From assembly GCA_002812745.2 (NCBI GenBank), contig NCSJ02000008.1, forward strand, positions 1 to 64,000: a stretch of DNA of 64,000 nt, read 5' to 3'. Shown here in pieces: positions 24,067 through 35,026 of this stretch. Made by a program: the position numbers and the translations under genes. The notes under the pieces are model-generated. The model ran no database searches. It had not been told where the DNA came from and saw nothing but the letters and a program-made list of their open reading frames with translations. Position 1 is the first letter of the stretch. The number at the start of each line of letters is the position of its first letter. This DNA is from Scytalidium lignicola (lineage: Eukaryota > Ascomycota > Leotiomycetes).

Positions 24067-25550
24067 CTACACTTCAATGGCTTCTATTGCTATCTTCTTC
24101 GCCTCTCTTTTGATATCATAATCCCAAAAGGAATCATTTACCGACACGCCATGCGTCGCCTGGGTTGATTCGCTATCTGCCTCCATAGTCTTCCACCTAG
24201 CCACGTTATGCCTACCACTTAACATGACATCTGTACATCTAGGCAGCCTGAGGTCCTGAAACGCCTTTATGACGGCCGGAATTTGAGACTTGTCCTTGGC
24301 TCGAGCTAACAATTCAGCGATAGCAGCCCCATCCTCAATACCCATAGCTGCACCCATGGACGAAGATGGTAGCACTGCATGAGCTGCATCCCCTAACAAA
24401 ACAATTTTGCCCCCAGGGAGGATCCAGGAGTCTAATGGGTCTAAGTCACATAGCTTCCACTCCAGCACATTCTCTTGAGGGAGTTTCTTGAGAATTTTGA
24501 CAAGTCGCGGATCCCAATGCTTATAAAGCTCTACTACTTCGTCTTGGTTGGCGTTGACGACGAATTTGTCGCCTTTGGTATGAATTGCGGGTTGAGTCAG
24601 AACGATGTTGTAGCTTTTTCCTTGACGGACTGGATATGCGACCACAAATTGACCATCCCCGACCCTGTTTGCCGGAATATTAGCTATCAATTCAATAAAA
24701 AGAATATATCATAGTTACCAGCAATAGTTGCTCGGATACGCCCAGTCGATTAGTGGAGCCAGTTCAGGGTCATCAAGCTCACTGCAAGGAATTAAGGCTC
24801 TGAAGCAGGAATTTCCACTGAATCGAGGTTCATCACGTCGACCTTTTAGACATGACCGTGCACGAGACCGGTAGCCTAAATATCTCCTTTGTTTAGCAAA
24901 GTAGTGTCGATGTGAAAGTCAGTAAGACTACTTGCCATCTGCACTTAAGATAACATCCGCATTTAGCACTGTGCCATCTTGCAATGTTACACTTGGTGCC
25001 TGCCCATCGAAATCGATTACCAAAGCTCCCATCTTGATATCTACCTTTACATCCCTTGCCTTCTGTAACAAAACGTCATGCAAATCCCCACGATGAATCA
25101 TCCAGGCTGGATAACCTAGTTTGATTTCCGAATCCTCAAACAATCTCTCAGCTAATACGGTATCACCCGTGTTATTGTGGAAGCGAACTCGCTTTATAAT
25201 CCCGCCAGCTTTGTCTAACGATTCACGCAAGCCCATGCCAAGAAGAACACGAGTGGAATTGGCTGCTATAGAGAGACCAGCTCCGACCTAGAAGTCAGTC
25301 AGTTCATGCATTCTGCCTTCAAATGTAGATTTTGTAACCTGTTATATTCCTGTGTATTTTAATGAACGCATGGGTTTTACAACTGGTATTTACTTACATG
25401 TGTGAACTGTTCCAATGCTTCTAGAACAGTGACATTAAATCCTTTCTCCTTACAGGCAATTGCCGCGGTTAGCCCACATATCCCTGACCCAACGATGAGA
25501 ACATTGAGATCCAAGGGATTTGTCGTGTGGACATCTGGAGTTCCATTCAT
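24067..25550 (-). CDS. FAD-dependent monooxygenase (salicylate hydroxylase-like)
   Basis: Four exons: 25,398-25,550, 24,936-25,287, 24,719-24,875 and 24,067-24,664, giving 419 residues. The family uses FAD and NAD(P)H to hydroxylate aromatic or polyketide-like substrates. Visible motifs: the N-terminal dinucleotide fold VLIVGSGICGLTAA (GxGxxG, about residues 17-30), the DG motif SADGYRSRARSC at the exon 2/3 junction, and the GD motif VLLGDAAHAVLP near residue 300 followed by GAAMGIEDGAAIAEL. Length is normal for the group. Intron 1 is GTAAGT-TAG, intron 2 needs a GC donor (GCAAGT), and intron 3 is GTAACT with acceptor aaacag. The gene is divergent from the MDR oxidoreductase, with 578 bp between the starts. 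The substrate cannot be told. Confidence 0.85.
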
Positions 25551-26128
25551 CACAGCTATGGCTGACTATTCAGTTACAGGTTTTCAATTAACATTCTGGT
25601 TTGATACATTTAAATAAGTCTATCAATTGAACGTTGATCTTTGAATTCTAAATCCTGCCTCGGGCTAAATCTTATTTAATTGCCGAGCTCCATGGCATGT
25701 GGGAGTTCTCCGTATTAAGCGGCAATGTAAGAAAGGACCTTCGACAACGTGAAATACCAAAGCGTGAGAAGACATGAGATGAGACCTTTGGAAATTTGGC
25801 TGGGATGACCGGCAGACTAATAATTATGAGCCAAGAAGTGTGTTGAGATAGATTGGAATTTCCTAGTGTATGTCAAGCAGACTCCGATACTCGACGCTTT
25901 CTTCCCCCTTCGCATTGTCTAAGGCGGCCTCCTAGGGAGGTAACTGCGGGGTCGATGATAGCTTCGGCTCGAACCACAGAATACGTTCTTTCCGGATTGT
26001 ACATAGCCGGGCCCTGCTGATCCTTGAGCGAATTATTTTGACACTTCTAATTCCAGAGTCTGGTTTATTCCCTTGATTTGTTTTTCAGATTGTATCCCCA
26101 TTTTCCACACATCCCAATCAACTCAAAG
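25551..26128. promoter_or_regulatory. Shared intergenic region of two divergent oxidoreductase genes
   Basis: 578 bp separate the monooxygenase start (25,550, minus) from the MDR start (26,129, plus). No coding frame is supported. I cannot name specific operator sites. A bidirectional promoter is inference from the layout. Confidence 0.4.
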
Positions 26129-27285
26129 ATGCGCGGCATCCAGATCAAACAATATGTCAAGGTATGGTCCAGCTTGCTGCAACCATGAAAGCTGCTCTCT
26201 CGCTCTCACAAACACACCTTCTGTCATACTCAATTGGCAACTGTCAAGAAATCATATGCGCCCTACTCAAGCACTTCCCATGCTGACATCTGAAATTCGC
26301 AACCCAGGGGCCAGACGAACTCGCGGTAACGGATCTCCCAGATCCCGTCCCTACGCCCGAGCAATATCTCATCGCCGTCCACGCCTCCGCAACCAACTTT
26401 TTCGACCTCCTCCAGATTGCCGGCAAGTATCAGCACCAACCACCTTTACCATGGATCTCCGGGTCGGAGTTCTCTGGCGTCGTTCTCCAAACCCCTAGCA
26501 GCAACACCTCACCCAAGTATAAGGTCGGCGACCGTGTCTTTGGCGCCTCGCAGGGTGGATATGCGACGAAGGTCTGCGCTCCCGAACACACACTGAAGCC
26601 CGTCCCCGAAGGCTGGAGCTTCGTGGAAGCCGCAGGGCTCTTTGTGACGGCACCCACCAGCTACGGCGCGTTGGTGCTACGTGCAGGAGTCAAGAAGGGC
26701 GACTGGGTCCTCGTCCACGCAGCAGCCGGCGGCGTCGGTCTCGCAGCGGTACAGATTGCGAAGGCATTCGGCGCGACAGTCATTGCCACAGCTGGCACGC
26801 AGCACAAACTCAATGTCGCGAAACAGTTTGGCGCTGACTATGTCATCGATTATAAGGATCCAACATGGCCAGATAAGGTGAAGAAGCTGACGCCCAACAA
26901 CCGCGGCGTGGATATCGTGTACGATCCCGTGGGCATGATCGATAAGAGCACGAAATGCATCGCCTGGAATGGTCGGCTCCTGGTGATCGGATTCGCGGCC
27001 GGCCAGATTGAGAAGGTCGCTATGAACAAGGTGTTGTTAAAGAACATCAGTATCGTGGGGTTACATTGGGGAGCGTATGCCATCAATGAGCCACAGACCA
27101 TCAATGTGGTGTGGGACGGCATTTTTGATTTGATTGCCCAAAAGAAGTTCCGCGGAACAGTGTACACGGATCGTGAGTTTGTCGGATTGGAAAGCGTGCC
27201 GGCTGCATTGAAGTCATTGGGGAGCCGAGAAACTTGGGGCAAGGTAATCGTGAAGGTTCCACAAGAAGGGCAGAGCAAGATTTAG
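26129..27285 (+). CDS. MDR-family NADPH:quinone oxidoreductase-like protein
   Basis: Two exons, 26,129-26,161 and 26,308-27,285, giving 336 residues; the short first exon encodes MRGIQIKQYVK. It is a medium-chain dehydrogenase/reductase of the quinone oxidoreductase branch, which reduces quinones or enones with NADPH and lacks zinc. Motifs: GROES-like N-terminus with HASATNFFDLLQIAG and VGDRVFGAS, nucleotide-binding AAAGGVGLAAVQIA (about residue 142), ATAGTQHK and the GADYVIDY strand, and the C-terminal GKVIVKV strand. No catalytic-zinc cysteine set is visible. GC-rich codon use differs clearly from the retroelement block. It may act with the divergent monooxygenase. A family member in secondary metabolism (enoyl reductase) is an alternative. 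Confidence 0.9.
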
Positions 27286-27991
27286 ATTTCCAATACACGT
27301 GTAACCATTATGAAATTAATAAAGATCTCTTTTTTTTTAATTTCTTAAAGAGAAAAGCCATTCTTAGATAAATGTCTATCATGAAACATCATCGAAAAGG
27401 AGGGGTTAGATCTAGCCTCAGATTCCAAACTACCTAAATTCATGGCTCATCGACTTTAAATGTTAGGTTTATTGGATGCAGTGGCCTCTACTCTCCGTGG
27501 GCTACTGCATCAGGCTAGGCAGAAGTTTACTTCGTGTCAGGAGGATGGAATTGTCAGATCTGTATCTAAAGATATGCAAAGCATGCAAATGGCTCTCTCC
27601 CAAGAGTGGGGAAGACAAAAAGTAAACAGCTATTATTGTGGACAGGAACCAAATTGCAAGGGCCATTGGAACCGTAAAGATTGATTAGAAATCTGTATCA
27701 AGCAACCTAAAAGTTGAGGGAACGGACAACTGATTATTTCTTCAAATTCATGTTACACATTATCAAGGACGCACTAGTTGTAGAAAGATTCTGCTGTTTG
27801 CAACGGCCCTAGGTTAGTTAGTTATTAGCAAATTTTGTGACTCATTGGATAGGCTTTAATTTGGTATTGATAAACTCCCTTATTGTATATCAGCCAGCCT
27901 TGGGAGACATATGTTCCTCTTACGGACAGTATTGTAAACCACTGCCATATTTCTCATATTCTTCGTATTCTCATACCTACATATCTCCGGA
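27286..27991. other. Intergenic; one unsupported ORF
   Basis: Contains an AT-rich 3' flank with T-run and a 74-codon frame (27,460-27,684, plus) ending YYCGQEPNCKGHWNRKD. That end has a vague zinc-knuckle look but does not meet CCHC spacing. I see no promoter, intron or domain that would support it. Confidence 0.4.
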
Positions 27992-28558
27992 ATGCCTGTC
28001 CTTGACATAGATGCGTCTTCCTGCCGCCTAGAAATCATTGACCGCGATTGGTCTCACCCCGATGGCGAATATCTACGAAACCTGCAAAGACAAGAGCTTG
28101 CTGAAATCTACGGACAGCCAGATGGGGGAGAGCCCGGGACACCACCATCTGCGGATGACATATCCGAGTTTGTCGTTGCTTACATCTGCTTATCCAACAC
28201 ATCAGCATATGATGCGTGTTCCTGTTCTGTTCCAATCCCAGTCGCATGCGGGGCGCTTCGTGCCTTGAGCAAGGACCTAGATCCCATCACCGGCAAACCT
28301 TATCCTGGTGATGCAGAAATTAAGCGGATGTATGTCCACCACGACTATCGAGGGAAACCACTCTATGCAGCAAAGGCGGTTCTGAGACGACTAGAGAAAA
28401 AGGCAGTAGAAAGAGGATGGAAGAGACTTGTGTTGGAGACTGGATACAAGCAGGAAGCAGCGATTCGGTTCTATGAAAGAGAGAGCTATATTGAAATACC
28501 TACATTTGGATCCTATGCCGGATCACAATTATCTCGGTGTTATAGAAAGATGATTTGA
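27992..28558 (+). CDS. GNAT-family N-acetyltransferase
   Basis: Single exon, 188 residues. GNAT enzymes transfer acetyl from acetyl-CoA to amines or protein N-termini. Visible elements: the strand ACGALRAL, the central strand plus acetyl-CoA loop EIKRMYVHHDYRGKPLYAAK (about residues 110-129), the following helix AVLRRLEKKA, the LVLETG strand and the AIRFYERESYIEI C-terminal helix-strand. The usual Q/RxxGxG/A loop is degenerate (RGKPLY), so CoA binding may be altered. The start is preceded by an adenine-poor but acceptable context. Substrate unknown. Confidence 0.8.
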   Translation: MPVLDIDASSCRLEIIDRDWSHPDGEYLRNLQRQELAEIYGQPDGGEPGTPPSADDISEFVVAYICLSNTSAYDACSCSVPIPVACGALRALSKDLDPITGKPYPGDAEIKRMYVHHDYRGKPLYAAKAVLRRLEKKAVERGWKRLVLETGYKQEAAIRFYERESYIEIPTFGSYAGSQLSRCYRKMI

Positions 28559-29283
28559 GATATCGTTCATCCGAAGCATATATTTCCTTCTTTTAAAAGA
28601 GATGGAGCTCATATTGACCTCATTGAGGTAAACCATAATAGATTTCTTAATATCAATCACCCCCCTTAAGAGTAGATTAACATAAATCAAGTCAAGCCGA
28701 TCACGACTAGCTAATTAGTAAATCCACTCGCAAAATTGAGTAATACTACGTGTTAATAACACTTGGGCAGTCATATATTTAATCTCCGACAATTCCCCTC
28801 TCCCTGTTTCTCTCCAGTTGCAGAGATTGTTAATTATTATTAATTCCTGGATGAAGTTATTCAAGCCAACCGCCGCTGCCTAGATTTATGCAGATGCACA
28901 ACTGTCTATCGATCGGCTCCTCTCTGCATTGCGTGAGACGACTCAGCCCCCCATGGATTGTCCCCATCCTCGGATCCTTCGCCCACACATCAAGGATATC
29001 AATTGGTTGAACGGATTATTTGCTTGGCACATGTATCATGATACGTCTCATTGCCATAGAAACATTATAGGCAGCACAATTCCAAGCTGTCCCATTCGCT
29101 GCATGTTAATATCCAAAATGTTGACACCTTTTCTCCGTGACCGTTTCAATGCGCTTGTTGCCTGTCGTATCGTGCACGACTGCAGTACCGCACTCATATA
29201 TACATCTTGGTAGCCCTAGAGTCTGAACTCACAATCAACTCTTTTCCGTCTCTCCTGGTTGATGTTGATCACATTAAACAGCC
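28559..29283. other. Intergenic, promoter of the membrane protein gene
   Basis: No supported gene. A tatata word at about 29,200 followed by a CT-rich leader lies upstream of the 29,284 start, in a plausible promoter arrangement. An open frame of 94 codons at 28,929 has no coding character. Confidence 0.4.
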
Positions 29284-30112
29284 ATGGCAACCGCTCGCTA
29301 CCACATCCTCCCTGAAGAGGGCCGACCATCAATAGACTCAATTCCCGAGAGCGAGAGTCTTCTCGGCCCGCTCGGCCTCTCTTCTCCTCCCATCCCAAAG
29401 AAACCCTTCACAATCACCTACCATCCAACTTTCATTCTCCGTCTCGTAATTCTTGGCCCTCTTATTGCCACGCTTGTACTTTACATCCTCAGCCAAAACG
29501 GCTTTACAGTCCCAGCTATCGTCTTTTTAACCTTTGCGATTCTTCGCAATGTATTAGTGTTATTGCAGCATTTCGGGGAGTTTGTTAAGATTAAGATCAA
29601 TGTTGAATTTGTCGGGAGAGAGATGACTCTTGGGGGGAGCCAAGGTAGAGAAATGAAAAAGAGGATTCGCCATTTCGGCAAGCGGTCGGTTCAGGTGGTG
29701 ATTGACCTTACGCTCATTGCAGTATTGTTAATTACTTCATTGGTTGCTTATCACAATCTCGACAGGTGGTTTTGGGACGGGCAAACGATTATACCCGGAT
29801 CAGTAAACTGTTGGGTTGCTCTGTACGTCTTTTCCTTCTGCCTCACTTCCTATTCACCTCTGTCACACTCTTTGCTAATTTTCAAATAGCCCGCTCTACC
29901 TCGTTGCTTCAATTGACATGGGCAGGCCAAGCAGGATCTCGATGACTACTGCCATTACTCTAAATATGGGTCGGGATAAGGATAAACATTTACCAACGAC
30001 GGCAGTTCCTCAAGGTGCCTATGGGGATGTTGAAGCCGGCTTTGTGGATGTAGATGAGGTTGAAACTAGAGCCCCGGCTCAAGCTAGGAAGACCAGGAAT
30101 GATTCACCGTGA
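29284..30112 (+). CDS. Small polytopic membrane protein, uncharacterised
   Basis: Two exons, 29,284-29,822 and 29,890-30,112 (67-bp intron, GTACGT donor, AAATAG acceptor), giving 253 residues. The ATG has a good context (cagccATGgc). After a proline-rich cytosolic-looking N-terminus, hydrophobic segments lie at about residues 48-67 (FILRLVILGPLIATLVLYIL), 72-94, 137-157 and, across the splice junction, 176-190 (CWVALPLYLVASIDM). The C-terminus is charged and ends in RKTRNDSP. I recognise no named family. The organisation of four membrane spans resembles small fungal plasma-membrane proteins of unknown role. Confidence 0.75.
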
Positions 30113-31376
30113 ATAAATTACAGAGTTGCACTGAGCAGAGTAGAAATACACTACGGTTAGTGTAGGATAGTTGACACTTTAAGAGCGGGGAAAGAGTTGG
30201 GATGGAGTATTTTGGGAAAGGAGCATTCGAAATTTTAGTGCAAAGAGTTGCAAAGTCTCGTTGAACGAGCTGATTACGAGACGTATTTTGTTAGGGTATC
30301 ATCCCACTGGACGTTCTATAATAGCGTTGAGACAAATATAACAGCACATTTATGAAAGTTAACTATGGTCCAACCCCTCAACCTTCCAATCTACGGAGTA
30401 CAGTAAATTCTTCTCTAAAATAGTAGAATTCCTCTACTATAGTCCTTCCGCGTCCCAATTGACCCACGCCATCTGCCCCCGAGAAAGCCACGTCTCCCCG
30501 CTGTTGCAAACCAGAGCTTGAACCCCACTGGAAGTTCGGCTATCTACGTACGTAACGTAATAAGTGTTCACTCAGATTAGTGGAGACTAATCTGAGTGAA
30601 CACTTATTTACACCAAAACTCACTTACTTTATCCTGGATTTGATTGATACTCTAAAATCATTGGATTTTTACCTTAATTAATCGAGTTTAATAAAATTTA
30701 AATCCAAAGTAAAGTAGTGGAAGGCCGTTCGCTCAGTAGTGCCTGCCCACTATACGGGATAACTTGCGAATGTCTTCTCCTTGAATCCTAGACTTAGAAG
30801 ACGTATCAGTATCAATAGGATCCGAGTGAGTGGATGCTAAACACCTTAAAATCTGCATACCCTCCTAGTGTAGCTTACATGATATTTAATGATGCCAGCT
30901 CCATAACTTGATAACTCTCCGAAATTCGAAAAATGAACAACTGCTGAGTTGACATTAAATAGTAGTATATCGAGATCTGCATGCTAAATAAAAGATTATG
31001 TAACAATGCATGCTCCTTTGGTATTGATCTCAAAAGGTTTCCGCCAGCAATCAATATCGGCGTTATGAATGGATGTGGATAGCCAGCATTGCTAACCACA
31101 ATCATCTTGCAGGACTCTTACATCCTCAATTGAACCCTTGCACTGGTACTATTTAACCTTTAGGATGACGGCGAAGGGACCGATCGAGAAGCTACCCATC
31201 GATACCCGCCCGCTACTTCTTCTGACTGAACGCAGCACGGAAAGTACGTCATCATGTTCTAATATCCTCACGTGCATCTGAAGAGTAGATATTCTTTATA
31301 TATATATATATGATTGAATATCTATATACCTCCATATCCCTTATACATGACCAATCTTTGTTACTAGGATAGCACC
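30113..31376. other. Intergenic with a perfect hairpin
   Basis: No supported gene. It includes the inverted repeat at 30,559-30,608 and an alternating TA tract at about 31,297-31,311, about 65 bp upstream of the next start. Confidence 0.45.
30559..30608. repeat. Perfect 23-bp inverted repeat, 4-bp loop
   Basis: The arm aataagtgttcactcagat plus tagt is followed by loop ggag and the exact reverse complement. The region upstream (tacgtacgtaacgtaa) is itself palindromic. It lies in an intergenic region, 0.45 kb from the membrane-protein stop, too far for a tight terminator. It could be a tiny foldback transposon relic. Confidence 0.85.
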
Positions 31377-32339
31377 ATGTCAGGGAACGTCCAAGCATCC
31401 GACTCCCCACCAATTAGAGGCCCTCCCGTGCGCGTCAAGTCTGCGTCAAGTCGACTCCAGTTCATCGAAGAGAGGCTCTCGAATTTCAACCGACCATACG
31501 TGGAAAGGTTCGATTATAAACTGTGTAAAATCGACGCCCGCGAGGTCCAGCTCGATCCAGTGGGTGCGCCCTCCGCTGATTTCGCTTTCTTTACTCCATA
31601 TCAAGGAAACTTACCGGATCTCAATGATCCACGCATCGAAGCTCAATTCCTCCCCTACGATGAGAACGACCCAGCTCTCAAACACCGCAAAGACATCCCC
31701 ATCATCCAACGTACCAGAGCCCTTCTCTACTGCCTGGAATGCTAGTTGCCAACATGCGAACTAGACATTCCACCACAGAATAGAGGGCCATGGGATTATA
31801 AGGAGTGCGTTTTGTTGCAGCTTTTCCTCATCTCCCCTTTGTAGAGATCCTTGTTTGGACTAACATTACATAATAGCATTGCTGAATTTGAGTTTGGTGT
31901 AATACTTTCCTCCTTTGACAAACCGGAATGGCAAACAATGGATGTGGCTGAAATTCCTGGTCGCCAACACCCGCATCCGCTGCTCATCATGATGCATGAT
32001 ATTGGTGGAAAGAAGCATCTGCTACGTGGTGAACTACTTGCTATAACCCAAGCCTTGACCAACCGCTTGAGTTTACGGCGGTTTGGGCAACACAAAATAG
32101 CCCCAGTAAGATCATCTCTTTTCAGAAGCAACCTCGACCAAAGATTTCACTTACGCAATTCCTAGATTCTGGTGCTTTCCCTTATGGGACCCCAACACGG
32201 CTGTATACTGCAGGCGTACTTGGACGGCGAGAAACTCGTTGTTCGTTACTCTACTTTATATGATTTTACGACCTGGAATAATAATTTGCAGCTCTTCGCT
32301 CGCTGGGCCTTCAGTTTTCTTACTGGAAACACCATGTGA
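31377..32339 (+). pseudogene. Uncharacterised fungal protein with two in-frame TAG codons
   Basis: One frame runs from ATG 31,377 (MSGNVQASDSPPIRGPPVRV) to 32,105. A 60-bp intron follows (32,106-32,165, GTAAGA to CCTAG), then an exon to TGA at 32,337-32,339 that carries MGPQHGCILQAYLDGEKLVV. That block is characteristic of a family of fungal proteins of unknown function. The frame is broken by TAG at 31,743-31,745 and again by TAG shortly before 31,845 (SPL*RSLFGL). Sequence on both sides of each TAG looks coding, and CAG-to-TAG changes would explain both. An additional intron cannot remove both stops in frame with good sites. Probably a recent pseudogene; an unusual splice form is the alternative. 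Confidence 0.6.
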
Positions 32340-32996
32340 TGGAAACACTGGAGCTGCATTGCAAAATACTGGGTATGATAATTAGAAGGGAATGCCAGGC
32401 AAATACGTCTTTCTTCATTTACCATTGGTTTACAGGTGGAACTGGCCGGGAAATTAATTCTCACACTACTTGGCGTTGTACATGGCGTTTTCGATGCAAG
32501 AGGTATCAGACGGATCTCTGAATGTTTAGCTAGTTAATTACTAAGCTATGGAATTAATACAAATAATAACAATCTCTTGATGATTCATATCACGAGTTGG
32601 ATGGTTATTTGTCGATACGAATCATCCGAAATGCACCCATAGGTATGCCTTAACTTGTGTTGCTACGAAACATGAGTTCATGCAGTGCGTGCTGTATTGA
32701 AAACCAGGTAAATATTAAGTAATTATGCCCACTATTTCTCAATGACCCACTGGGTATCAATCGAACTGACTAATTGATCTGCTCTGGAGTCGTGACAATT
32801 TAACCTGTCGAAATATTTCAATGCCATCGCACTAATATCATATCGCCGTAGTTATCCTGTTCCCAGGTTGCTTGAAGAAATACTCTGTACATCATCCTCC
32901 AGAGGTTTACTACTCTTGAAGTAGAATGCAGTATGCTCTTTATCTTCTGCTGCTAGCTATACCTCCGTAGTGTTGACAGCAGGGTTGTCACATAGC
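32340..32996. other. Intergenic, nothing recognised
   Basis: AT-rich tail region between two convergent genes. Short open frames here show no domain or coding bias. Confidence 0.4.
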
Positions 32997-33828
32997 TCAC
33001 ACAAGGTCGGACATTTTCTCAACCTCCTTTTCCAAGAAATAAACGCCGTATTCTCCTTTCCCGCCATACATTGAGTCATCTTGAATGATCTGATCTAGCA
33101 GCTTGAAGCCTAGCTTTTTATAAACACCGTATCCAGCCTTCATGGCAAGGACAAAGATTGGAAGACCCATTTTTTCTGCCTCTCGAATGCCGCTCTCGAC
33201 CAATATTGTGGCAATACCCTGGCGTCGGTGATCAGGATGAACGGCAAGGTAATCGAGAGCTTGGCTAGTTAGTAAGTGGTATCCAATTGTCTTGTTGAGT
33301 TAATGCGAAGGAGCCAGTTATCCTTGTATGTTGTAGGATGTATAATGGGAATTACTCACTGAGATATTTCTTCTTTTTCAACTTGTTCTCCATAGCTCTC
33401 ACTGGAATATCTATGTCGCCAACATCTAGTTGACCAGGTGGAGGACGATGTATCCAGTCTGCACTTTGGAAGAGCTTCTCTGCCTCCTTCTTCTCCTGAT
33501 CGCTCACTTCCGGTACTATGGCTTCACTCCATATGTTCCCCATCTCTTTATCACTCATGCCCAATCCCATACCATCAGGCAGAATCCATCTGATATATCC
33601 CACGATCTCTCCAGTACGCTCATCAATGGCCACCTGATGGCGCTTGTGAGATCGGTTAGTCAGTAAATTAAAAGGCGTGCGAAGTGCTGCTTGTTTTATC
33701 ACATCTTCTAGAGTCCTGTCGCCCCATACGAGGACCCAGTTTGAGTCTGTCCAAAATGCGGACATATTGTTTCTTGCGAGTGCTTCGCTGTTTCTGATTG
33801 TGCATTTGTGGATGGTAAAAGGAGGCAT
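32997..33828 (-). CDS. GNAT-family N-acetyltransferase, second type
   Basis: Two exons, 33,360-33,828 and 32,997-33,259 (100-bp intron, GTGAGT donor, CCAAG acceptor), giving 243 residues. The start MPPFTIHKCTIRNSEAL is chosen because upstream in-frame codons are AT-rich and non-coding in style. Features: an IVGYIRWILP strand after an N-terminal helix, a long insert rich in charged residues, then LAVHPDHRRQGIATILVESG with the canonical acetyl-CoA loop RRQGIA, the helix IREAEKMGL, the IFVLAM strand and the YGVYKKLGFKLL helix. This arrangement is common in fungal GNATs of unknown substrate. It is not closely similar to the GNAT at 28 kb. Confidence 0.85.
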
Positions 33829-35026
33829 AATGTTGTTGGGCTTGGAAGTGATCCTTTTTGAATAAATTAATTTCCTATATATTATAAGAATGTCAATTTT
33901 TAAATTTAATAATGCCCGATAAAACAATTATGTTGGGGGAAAGAGAAGAGATTATGTAGGACAGATTGGAGATATATAAAACATGAATAGTTCTGGACAG
34001 ATTTTCGAGCAGGTGTATTCGCTCTTTGTTCAAATCTGATTGAGATTCGCAATCAGAAATTGTGATAATATCAAACCAATAGATCATCTCAAATTGCTCC
34101 TGGCAATAATCAGTGACTCATATACTGTGAAATTGCACTTTGAGATGACACAAGGTAAACTGATAGATCCTGTCCGAATTTGGAAGGTCTGAACCTTTTT
34201 CTAGGCACCGATTGAAGACAACACGTTGTCTTAAAGAGATAACCAGCTTGTGGTTTAAACTTTTATCTAATTACATATTATTACTATTATTTCTGCGATA
34301 AATGCCGTGCAAAATTTTACAAGATTATGGCCGCCTTGAAAGATGGAATTCCATTGCTTCATCGGTTTATTGTGCCTTAACTCATTGACTCTTTAGCGAC
34401 GAGACCTTCCTGCTCCGACCGAAGATCTTTAACTTGAGCGCGCCATTGATTGTTTCTCTTCTAGTAAAAGGCACATTTTTCGCCCCAAGAGAGCGTCCTG
34501 TCTAACGGAGTTTCTTCATTTTTTCTAATATAGCCCTTTAGGCTTAATATTACTACAGTTAACTACCGAGGGTCGATCACTTACAGGTACTTACTAGTTC
34601 TCGTTCCGCGTTGTGGAGTGAATATGATGCGTTTTTTGGAATTGGTGGGGCAGGAGCAAAGTGTGGCTATTTATAACGCGCAACATGGCAGCCAAACTGG
34701 GGGATTAAATGAGTGGTGTTCAGGTATGGATGGTCTTGGAATGCTGGTTTCGACTACGGTCACACTATTTATTGTGAACAGAAATGGGGGAAAGCTGTAG
34801 TCACAAAAAGGAACACGAAATCTGGAACCACGATATTTGGAAATACTTTTTATAATCAAAATATTGACGAGATAAAATAATTTTTAGTGGTTACTTAAAA
34901 CCACACCCAATAAATAAATAAAACATTATGCAGAAGTGCTCTATGCAAGAAAGGTCATAGATCTCATATACACATATACCCACAAACCAACTCCTAATTC
35001 ATATATATCTCATTATTTTCCCCATC
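33829..35026. other. Intergenic, nothing recognised
   Basis: Moderately AT-rich. A 60-codon frame at 34,618 (plus) has no supporting features. The left part serves as promoter for the minus-strand GNAT; the right part is the 3' flank of the ferritin-fold gene. Confidence 0.4.

Noticed and set aside
27460..27684. Small gag-like protein with zinc knuckle
   Set aside because: The Cys/His spacing does not fit CCHC, and no LTR or pol sequence lies nearby.
29216..29681. Antisense frames over the four-pass membrane protein gene
   Set aside because: Shadow frames of a well-supported gene.
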